NCBI GenBank assembly: GCA_904501885.1
Contig: CAJGCP010000015.1
Location: 1-48,705 of the forward strand
Reading direction: 5' to 3'
DNA: 48,705 nucleotides
From: an uncultured Acetatifactor sp.
GTDB taxonomy: Bacteria; Bacillota; Clostridia; Lachnospirales; Lachnospiraceae
In this document: positions 43,005 to 48,705 of the stretch, piece after piece
How positions within the stretch are numbered: the stretch's first letter is position 1
Layout: each line of letters starts with the position of its first letter
Notes under the pieces: model-generated
Database searches by the model: none
The model's input: the letters and a program-made list of their open reading frames with translations, nothing else
Told to the model about the DNA's origin: nothing
Position numbers and translations under genes: made by a program

Positions 43005-44023
43005 AGGGTGACTCCCTTTTCTCCTGCCTCACAGGTTCCTACGATATATGCCTTATCGCCGGCAGATGCAATAGCGGCCATTGTCTTGTCAACATCCGCA
43101 GGGTCTACTGCCAATACCATACCGAGACCCATGTTGTAAGTGTTATACATCATATCTTCTGCGATATTTCCTGTCTTCTGCAAAAGTTTGAAGATGGCAG
43201 GAATCTCGTAACTGTCTTTCTTTACTACAGCGCGCACGCCTTCGGGAAGCATTCTGGGAATATTTTCCTGGAATCCGCCGCCGGTGATATGGCTACAGCC
43301 ATGTACGGTAACGCCTGCCTCCTTGATGGCTTTCAATGCTTTTACGTAGATTCTGGTAGGTGCAATCAGCGCCTCTCCCAGAGTAGTGCCCAATTCATCA
43401 TAATATGTATCCAGACTCTCTTTGGTCATTTCGAATACCTTGCGTACCAGAGAGAATCCGTTGGAATGTACACCGGAAGAAGCGATACCAATCAAAGTGT
43501 CGCCGGGCTTAATATTTTCACCGGTGATCAAATCTTTCGCATCCACCACGCCCACTGCAAAACCGGCCAAATCATATTCATCCTCGGGCATCAAACCGGG
43601 ATGTTCTGCAGTCTCGCCGCCAATCAGTGCTGCGCCGGATTGCTTACAGCCTTCTGCCACACCTTTTACAATGGTTGCAATCTTCTCAGGAATATTCTTA
43701 CCACATGCAATATAATCCAGGAAAAACAAGGGTTCGCCACCTGCGCATGCCACATCATTGACACACATTGCCACAGCGTCGATACCAATGGTATCATGCT
43801 TGTCCATTAAAAACGCCAATTTTACCTTGGTGCCGCAGCCATCCGTACCGGACAGAAGCACTGGGTTCTCCATATCTTTGATGGCACTTAAAGAGAAAGC
43901 TCCCGAGAAGCCTCCCAAACCACCCATTACTTCAGGGCGCATGGTCTCCTTTACATATTTTTTCATCAATTCCACCGATTTGTAACCGGCTTCGATGTCC
44001 ACTCCAGCCTTCTTGTAATCCAT
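42998..44023 (-). CDS. purM: Phosphoribosylformylglycinamidine cyclo-ligase (AIR synthetase)
   Basis: Fifth step of purine synthesis: closes FGAM to AIR using ATP. 341 residues, normal length. The PurM start DYKKAGVDIEAGYKSVELMK is typical, with LSGTDGCGTKVKLAF, the catalytic region GIDAVAMCVNDVACAGGEPLFFLDY split over two motifs, and ITGGGFQENIPRML. The ATG at 44023 with GAGGAG just upstream is preferred over the longer frame. It is 65 bases after purE. Confidence 0.96.
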   Translation of the reverse strand: MDYKKAGVDIEAGYKSVELMKKYVKETMRPEVMGGLGGFSGAFSLSAIKDMENPVLLSGTDGCGTKVKLAFLMDKHDTIGIDAVAMCVNDVACAGGEPLFFLDYIACGKNIPEKIATIVKGVAEGCKQSGAALIGGETAEHPGLMPEDEYDLAGFAVGVVDAKDLITGENIKPGDTLIGIASSGVHSNGFSLVRKVFEMTKESLDTYYDELGTTLGEALIAPTRIYVKALKAIKEAGVTVHGCSHITGGGFQENIPRMLPEGVRAVVKKDSYEIPAIFKLLQKTGNIAEDMMYNTYNMGLGMVLAVDPADVDKTMAAIASAGDKAYIVGTCEAGEKGVTLC

Positions 44024-44088
44024 GTTCTCCTCGTTTCCGTCGTTTTTTCGACTTTGTATTTTGTATGTAATCCGCCCCAATTGATTAA

Positions 44089-44601
44089 TTACTTCTTCTG
44101 ACTCTCCATGTAGGCCTTATAACCGATTTCCTGCAACTTTGCATCCTTAGCCACAACCTGTTCCTTCAGCTGTTGGCTGTAGTTTTTCAGTTTTTCCAAA
44201 ATAGTTGCATCTGAAGTCGCTAAAATCTTAGCTGCCAAAAGTCCGGCATTTGCACCACCATTGATAGCCACGGTAGCCACCGGGATACCGGAAGGCATCT
44301 GCACGATGGAATACAGGGAATCCCTGCCACCCAAGGAAGTGGTGTGCATGGGGATACCAATCACAGGCATAGGGAAGATTGCCGCGCACATACCGGGCAG
44401 ATGTGCTGCCATGCCTGCGCCTGCAATGATGACCTTAAATCCCTTCGCCTCAGCCGACTTTGCATACTCAAAAAACACGTCAGGCTCTCTGTGAGCACTG
44501 ATGATTGTCATCTCATAAGGAATGCCTAATTCTTCTAAAATATCTGCAGCCTTTGCCATTACCGGCATATCAGAATCGCTGCCCATTACAATACCTACCA
44601 T
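44089..44601 (-). CDS. purE: N5-carboxyaminoimidazole ribonucleotide mutase
   Basis: Converts N5-CAIR to CAIR in purine synthesis. 170 residues. Family motifs: GIVMGSDSDMPVM at the N-terminus, the active-site ISAHREPD and IAGAGMAAHLPGM, and GGRDSLYSIVQMPSGIPVATV. As usual for class I PurE, a PurK would supply the substrate; it is not in the window. ATG 44601 with GGAGGA upstream is the start. It is the first purine gene behind the promoter at 44636-44664. Confidence 0.96.
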   Translation of the reverse strand: MVGIVMGSDSDMPVMAKAADILEELGIPYEMTIISAHREPDVFFEYAKSAEAKGFKVIIAGAGMAAHLPGMCAAIFPMPVIGIPMHTTSLGGRDSLYSIVQMPSGIPVATVAINGGANAGLLAAKILATSDATILEKLKNYSQQLKEQVVAKDAKLQEIGYKAYMESQKK

Positions 44602-44635
44602 ATTGTATATTCCTCCATCCTGATTATTCTCTTTT

Positions 44636-44664
44636 AGTTTACTAAAATCCGCTGTTAGATGCAA
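44636..44664 (-). promoter_or_regulatory. Promoter of the purEMND cluster
   Basis: TTGCAT (44659-44664), 17 bases, TAAACT (44636-44641) on the minus strand, 34 bases before the purE ATG. No guanine riboswitch or PurR box was recognised in the 112-base gap. Confidence 0.65.
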
Positions 44665-44713
44665 CCCAATTTTGGATATTTTCTCTTAAATTTTGCTATA
44701 TTTTGTGTCTGAT

Positions 44714-46744
44714 TTACTCTTCAAACGCTTTATTTAGTTCTTCGCAGCCGGGAAGCACAAATCTTCCCTCCCTGATAATCAAAATCCGGTTTCCCTCCCC
44801 GGTCACTGCCACCAGTTCCTGCAGTTCATCGTAAGGAATGGTAATATCCGTATGGCAATTAAAATAAGCCTTGTCCGGTGCCGTGTTTCTAAGGTCTGCC
44901 ACCTCGTTGGAGCGGGCTACAATTTCCTTGCCGTCAGGATTGCATACTTTGATCTCCTCTTCGTGGGAATAACAGGTGTCGCCCACCGCAAAATGGGGTC
45001 CCATCTTTTCTGCAATCAAAATGGGAAGTTTAGCCTCCACACCCAATCGTTTGGCCACCACATAAGCCACCGTATTGGTGCCGATGGCAAACTCGCCCAA
45101 AGGCAGGGTCTCATGACGGAACAACACATTTTCTTTCACAAAATTTTTGTTTTCTTCCTCTGTGTCAAAGTTCGCGCAAGTATAGTCTGCAATCATACCA
45201 TCCGTAAAATCTATCTCCAAGTCCCGGTATTCCAGACCATTTAGAAATACCTTGGTGACATGAAGTTTACCGTTGGTTCCCTGCAATTTAGGGGAGGTAA
45301 ACACTTCCCCCACCGGGATATTGACATCCGCCACGCAGTTCTCAAACAAGGTTTCTGCCGACGGGTCAGAGAGGGTATGCAACTGCACCCTCAAATCCGT
45401 TTTGTTGCCATGATAGCCCTTAATCTCCACATAATCTGCAGTATCCAAAGCATCGATTAGGTTCTGCTGCACGCCTCTATACAGCATATAATCCAGTGTG
45501 TTGATCCGGATGGTTTCCTCAAACAATTCCTCAAATACAGGACCAATTTGCGGCACTGGGAAGGCGATAATGGTAAAACTTCTCTCCTCCGCAGGAATAT
45601 ATTCTCTGGTCAGCGCACCGGATTTGGAGGTATATTTCACCCACAAATCGTTCTGTTCCTTGGTCAGTTTCCACGCTTCCGATTTGTTAACAGGCTGAAA
45701 ATCTTCTTCTCCAAAGGTCTCTACCACTGCAGGCCCTGCATAGCCCTTTGCCAATTCTTTTCTCTGCTCGTAGGCCTCACGGGTCACTTCCAATTTGCGA
45801 TTGATATAGATTTTGTCCAAATACAGCGCTTTGTCGTCCTTATGGTCGTATTCGTACTGTCTGTTAGGGCTGGTACTATCCACGTTGGCAGGATTCACTA
45901 CGGGTGCCAAATTCAATTTTGCTAAATTTTCAATGGCACGACGCATCATGCGCTCAAATCCCAAATGATAATATAAGCCCGCCGTCTCTTTGATGGACAA
46001 ATCTTTCCCGGTTGCTTCAAATCCAATGCGGTAGCCTTCGGTATACGTATCCGCCATGGTGTAGAGGGTTTCCTTAGGCAAGGTTGACATAAACTGTGCC
46101 ATTTTCAACTCGTTTTCGGTCACATACAAGCCGTATCTATATAGATATCTGGGATCGTCTAAATTGCTTTCAGATATGATTTTCACGGCATGGCAATCCT
46201 TAGGATCCACCATCTCCCGGATTTGTCGGTCCGTCATCACTTCCGCGTAATCATTGTAGAACCAATACATCACATCCCGAATGTCATTTGCTTTGGGTTG
46301 GGTATTCTCTTCCGCATATGCGTAGCGGAAGGCGCCATAGACTTCCACGAATAATTCCATGCGAATCACCAGTTCTTCCAAAGCCAGACGATGCACGAAT
46401 CCAATCATACGACGCAATTCTGCATATAGGGCACACAATTCCTTCCCATAGGTTGCACCCAACATTTGCACTGCATACTCGGGATTTCCATAACTGTTCT
46501 CATAATTTTCAGGCAGAATATCTGTATAGAGAGCGTGATTCCGATTGGCCAGTTCCTCCAGGGAAGCTGCCGTCAAACCACCCTCTTCCACAAAAATGCG
46601 GGTTTCCTCCATCATAAGAAGAAACTCTACCCCTTTGCGAAAGTAATCCTCCAGCGTTTCATTCCCCAATTCCTCTCCCGGAATCTCCCGAATGCGCTCC
46701 AACGCCAGTTCATACCGTTCCTGTAATATCTCTAATTCACTCAT
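44714..46744 (-). CDS. M29-type aminopeptidase with long N-terminal extension
   Basis: A 676-residue protein whose C-terminal half (about 310-676) resembles the M29 (AmpS/aminopeptidase T) metallopeptidases, which remove N-terminal residues from peptides using two metal ions. Supporting segments are PVGEVFTSP (metal-binding Glu), VAKRLGVEAKLPILIAEKMGPHFAVGDT and AYFNCHTDITIP (His and Asp ligands). The first 300 residues are helical, contain no known motif I can name, and are not part of typical M29 enzymes of about 410 residues. No signal peptide. The start overlaps the DUF6142-like gene by 4 bases (ATGA), so they are coupled. Confidence 0.8.
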   Translation of the reverse strand: MSELEILQERYELALERIREIPGEELGNETLEDYFRKGVEFLLMMEETRIFVEEGGLTAASLEELANRNHALYTDILPENYENSYGNPEYAVQMLGATYGKELCALYAELRRMIGFVHRLALEELVIRMELFVEVYGAFRYAYAEENTQPKANDIRDVMYWFYNDYAEVMTDRQIREMVDPKDCHAVKIISESNLDDPRYLYRYGLYVTENELKMAQFMSTLPKETLYTMADTYTEGYRIGFEATGKDLSIKETAGLYYHLGFERMMRRAIENLAKLNLAPVVNPANVDSTSPNRQYEYDHKDDKALYLDKIYINRKLEVTREAYEQRKELAKGYAGPAVVETFGEEDFQPVNKSEAWKLTKEQNDLWVKYTSKSGALTREYIPAEERSFTIIAFPVPQIGPVFEELFEETIRINTLDYMLYRGVQQNLIDALDTADYVEIKGYHGNKTDLRVQLHTLSDPSAETLFENCVADVNIPVGEVFTSPKLQGTNGKLHVTKVFLNGLEYRDLEIDFTDGMIADYTCANFDTEEENKNFVKENVLFRHETLPLGEFAIGTNTVAYVVAKRLGVEAKLPILIAEKMGPHFAVGDTCYSHEEEIKVCNPDGKEIVARSNEVADLRNTAPDKAYFNCHTDITIPYDELQELVAVTGEGNRILIIREGRFVLPGCEELNKAFEE

Positions 46745-47064
46745 ACTCCATTTGCTCCCATAGACAAAATCAAACTAATCCACGCCAGGGCAAGTACATT
46801 TACCACCACGCCCAAAATAGGGATCAGATAATAATATTTCTTCTCGTAGATGGGCAAAATAGCCAGCACCAGTCCTGTCAAGGAAAACAAAGTGGCCAGC
46901 AGTCCCGTAAAGCCGTACCCCACAGTTGCCTGCCCTCCCGCACGGAAAGTTCTCCAAATCGCTGCAAAAAGAGAAATCAAACTGATAATGCCTAAAATCA
47001 GCGACATAATTGCCCGTTTCGATTGTGTTTTATTTGTAAATTTATAGCCTTTTCTTTTCTGCAT
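46741..47064 (-). CDS. Small membrane protein, DUF6142-like
   Basis: A 107-residue protein with a basic N-terminus (MQKRKGYKFTNKTQSKRA) and three hydrophobic helices (about 20-40, 50-72 and 80-103). It resembles the DUF6142 family, whose function is unknown. The ATG at 47064 is right: the in-frame TTG at 47076 belongs to the TTTGGAG binding site. It overlaps the aminopeptidase start by 4 bases and lies just after a large hairpin downstream of pyrE. Confidence 0.75.
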   Translation of the reverse strand: MQKRKGYKFTNKTQSKRAIMSLILGIISLISLFAAIWRTFRAGGQATVGYGFTGLLATLFSLTGLVLAILPIYEKKYYYLIPILGVVVNVLALAWISLILSMGANGV

Positions 47065-47078
47065 AAAAAACTCCAAAT

Positions 47079-47116
47079 GGGCATCCCTGAAAATGTTCTA
47101 TTTTCAGGAAATGCCC
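47079..47116 (-). terminator. Hairpin after pyrE
   Basis: GGGCAT / ATGCCC outer arms and CCTGAAAAT / ATTTTCAGG inner arms form a 15-bp interrupted stem. On the minus strand it is followed by TTTGGAGTTTTTT, where the GGAG is the ribosome site of the next gene. It is likely pyrE's terminator or an attenuator before the DUF6142-like gene. Confidence 0.65.
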
Positions 47117-47139
47117 AAATATCTCTTTTGTTTGAAATA

Positions 47140-47817
47140 TTATGCGCCGTAAACAGCGTAATATTCGTCAATTGCTGCCTTCAAAGTGTCGTCAATGTAC
47201 ACTTTGCCCTTATAAGGTCTGTTATAGAGATGTTCGATAACATCCTTCATATCTACGATGGCATTGGTGTCGAAACCGTAGGTCTCCTTCACTTCGTCCA
47301 GCGCACACATTTTGCCACCCAAACCGATTTCCATACGATTCAGAGAAACCATCAATCCCACAATAGTCACGTCAGCCGCACCTCTTACCTTGGGAACGGT
47401 CTCTTCCATAGATTTGCCGGAGGTGGTCACATCCTCAATCATAATAACTCTGTCACCATCCTGAAGTTTGCTTCCCAAGAAGCTACCCTTGTCGGCGCCG
47501 TGGTCCTTCTCTTCCTTACGGTCGGAGCAGTATCTCACTTCCTTGCCATACAGTTCACTGTATGCAATGGCAGTTACCACGCTGATAGGAATTCCCTTAT
47601 ATGCAGGTCCAAACAACACATCAAAGTCATCACCATATTTATCATGAATGGCCTTTGCGTAATACTCGCCCAGTTTCTTAAGCTGCGAGCCGGTCACATA
47701 TCCACCCGCATTCATAAAGAAGGGGGATTTTCTGCCACTCTTCAAGGTGAACTCGCCAAATTTCAATACGCCACTGTCCACCATAAATTCTATAAATTCC
47801 TGCTTGTAAGCTTCCAT
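47140..47817 (-). CDS. pyrE: Orotate phosphoribosyltransferase
   Basis: Fifth step of pyrimidine synthesis: adds ribose 5-phosphate from PRPP to orotate, giving OMP. 225 residues. The N-terminal FGEFTLKSGRKSPFFMNAGG is typical, FGPAYKGIPI follows, and the PRPP loop is VIMIEDVTTSGKSMEE. GGAGGAAAC precedes the ATG. It has a consensus-like promoter, and a hairpin follows, so it may be monocistronic. pyrF and other pyr genes are not next to it, while carAB is 17 kb away on the same strand. Confidence 0.96.
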   Translation of the reverse strand: MEAYKQEFIEFMVDSGVLKFGEFTLKSGRKSPFFMNAGGYVTGSQLKKLGEYYAKAIHDKYGDDFDVLFGPAYKGIPISVVTAIAYSELYGKEVRYCSDRKEEKDHGADKGSFLGSKLQDGDRVIMIEDVTTSGKSMEETVPKVRGAADVTIVGLMVSLNRMEIGLGGKMCALDEVKETYGFDTNAIVDMKDVIEHLYNRPYKGKVYIDDTLKAAIDEYYAVYGA

Positions 47818-47856
47818 AATTGTTTCCTCCGAAATATCCCTAAAAACTTCTTGTCT

Positions 47857-47885
47857 ATACTACCATAATTTTCCGAAATAATCAA
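47857..47885 (-). promoter_or_regulatory. Promoter of pyrE
   Basis: TTGATT (47880-47885), 17 bases, TAGTAT (47857-47862) on the minus strand, 39 bases before the pyrE ATG. No PyrR attenuator fold was recognised in the short leader. Confidence 0.65.
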
Positions 47886-47909
47886 TCTGTTTGCGGAAAG
47901 TTATGGAAC

Positions 47910-47950
47910 AGAAAACAACCTCTTAAAGCATGACGCTTTCAGAGGTTGTT
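47910..47950 (-). terminator. Terminator after the ROK-family gene
   Basis: Stem AACAACCTCT / AGAGGTTGTT extended inside by AAAGC/GCTTT, loop of 5, followed by TTCTG on the minus strand, 24 bases after the stop of the gene ending at 47974. Confidence 0.85.
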
Positions 47951-47973
47951 TGTATCCTTAAATAGGTATTTGA

Positions 47974-48705
47974 TTAATTAATCTTAGGCAAACTTGCAGC
48001 AGCCACGGACTGTCCTACACGACGGGAATTCTCATCCGGAATGTGGAGCTGAATCTTTGCAGCCAGTTCAGGGAACTCCTTGTCCAATACCTCCTGTGCT
48101 CTCTCGAGAAGGATCACACCGCCTTCACCGGAGGTTACACGACCCATGATCAGGACATGCTTGATATCATAGAATTCGCTATAGAACGCAATTGCATAAC
48201 CGAAGTATGCACCGATGGTATCATAAATTGCAGCGGCACCTTCATGGCCTTCCTTCATCTTGCCCTGTACCACTTTCAGTTTCTCAGCAGGGGAAAGGCT
48301 TTCATCCAACTCAATACCTGCTGCGGGTGCCAGTTTGATAACGCCATCCTGGGAGAAGTATTTCACACCACAACCATAGTCGCCGGACCACTCATCCACC
48401 ATTGCATCTTCGCAGAAATCAACGGGAACAAACGCAAGCTCGTTGAGCCAGCCGGTAATGTTACCCTGGGGATCCACATAACCGCCAGCTTCGGAGGTAC
48501 CCATTGCGATACCCAGCACAGAATTGTCATTCAAATCCATCGCGCCGGCAAGGGCAGTTACGTCACCATCGTTTGCAACTTCAACGGGAATATTTTCACC
48601 GATTTCTTTTGCAACATCAATGTACATATTTTTACATTTTTTATCAAAATCTTCATCATTTACTTTTAAGAAAAGAGAAGCAACCATAATTCTGTTGTCT
48701 ACATA
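47974..48705 (-). CDS. ROK-family protein, 5' end beyond window
   Basis: The visible 243 codons are open to the last base of the window, so the N-terminal ATP motif is missing from view and the frame's internal ATG at 48687 is not the start. Visible ROK features are VEVANDGDVTALAGAM (sugar-binding/catalytic Asp region), GIAMGTSEAGGYVD and the C-terminal VLIMGRVTSGEGG phosphate motif. The usual ROK zinc motif CxCGxxGCxE is not found; EWSGDYGCGVKYFS stands near its place. It is probably a sugar kinase or a related non-kinase; the substrate is unknown. A strong terminator follows it. Confidence 0.75.
   Translation of the reverse strand, partial: YVDNRIMVASLFLKVNDEDFDKKCKNMYIDVAKEIGENIPVEVANDGDVTALAGAMDLNDNSVLGIAMGTSEAGGYVDPQGNITGWLNELAFVPVDFCEDAMVDEWSGDYGCGVKYFSQDGVIKLAPAAGIELDESLSPAEKLKVVQGKMKEGHEGAAAIYDTIGAYFGYAIAFYSEFYDIKHVLIMGRVTSGEGGVILLERAQEVLDKEFPELAAKIQLHIPDENSRRVGQSVAAASLPKIN

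Noticed and set aside
44602..44713. Guanine riboswitch or PurR box before purE
   Set aside because: The gap is short, AT-rich and shows only a promoter; no conserved riboswitch core or inverted PurBox was found.

Overview
The window looks like chromosomal DNA of a spore-lineage Clostridia, most likely a Lachnospiraceae. The evidence is a sporulation-type sigma-H gene in the cysE-cysS-mrnC-rlmB-sigH order known from Firmicutes, strong AGGAGG-type ribosome binding sites, consensus sigma-A promoters, Gram-positive proteins (AzlC/AzlD, RadA, ClpC, class A PBP, DUF6142-like) and tRNA genes without an encoded CCA. No phage, insertion sequence, CRISPR array or plasmid function was seen. Most genes lie on the minus strand; only 4.5-8.7 kb and 9.5-11.1 kb read the other way.

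Layout. 1-4.4 kb (minus): rhamnulokinase (cut by the window edge), a GNAT acetyltransferase, a PfkB sugar-phosphate kinase, an unusual protein with a DUF1905-like N-terminus and a C39-peptidase-like C-terminus behind an operator-like palindrome, and a YigZ/IMPACT protein. 4.5-8.7 kb (plus): class A penicillin-binding protein, a small Cys-rich unknown, and the branched-chain amino acid exporter pair azlC/azlD. thiN (minus) and a GT39-like membrane glycosyltransferase (plus) follow, then an unknown membrane-anchored protein (minus) that overlaps the glycosyltransferase tail to tail. 11.8-17.7 kb (minus): tRNA-Thr, sigH, rlmB, mrnC, cysS, cysE, ispF and a ROK glucokinase. 17.7-26.1 kb (minus): a NahK-like kinase, an APC amino acid permease, an MBL-fold hydrolase, an intergenic repeat cluster, tRNA-Met and tRNA-Val, a PHP phosphoesterase, a GH43 glycosidase, argS and queH.

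26.1-48.7 kb (minus) is dominated by nucleotide synthesis: carB and carA, purL, then after tetR, tRNA-Trp, radA and clpC the cluster purE-purM-purN-purD, whose last likely cistron encodes an SH3-domain membrane protein with a repetitive Pro/Ala/Gln tail. Upstream are an M29-type aminopeptidase, a DUF6142-like protein, pyrE and a ROK-family protein that runs off the window end. CarA/CarB make carbamoyl phosphate for pyrimidines (pyrE acts later in that pathway) and arginine; PurL/E/M/N/D cover five steps of IMP synthesis.

Most noteworthy observations: (1) CarA has lost the glutaminase nucleophile Cys (Gly285) and the catalytic His (Arg370), although CarB looks intact. (2) A helically phased array of CCGTA/TACGG half-sites, period 52-54 bp, fills the gap between carB and queH. 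(3) A second, unrelated 62-bp intergenic repeat lies upstream of the MBL gene. (4) The DUF1905-like/C39-like fusion sits behind a promoter surrounded by three copies of a CATTTGGTRC motif. (5) A consensus plus-strand promoter near 35.45 kb drives no gene and ends at a terminator, so it may encode a small RNA.
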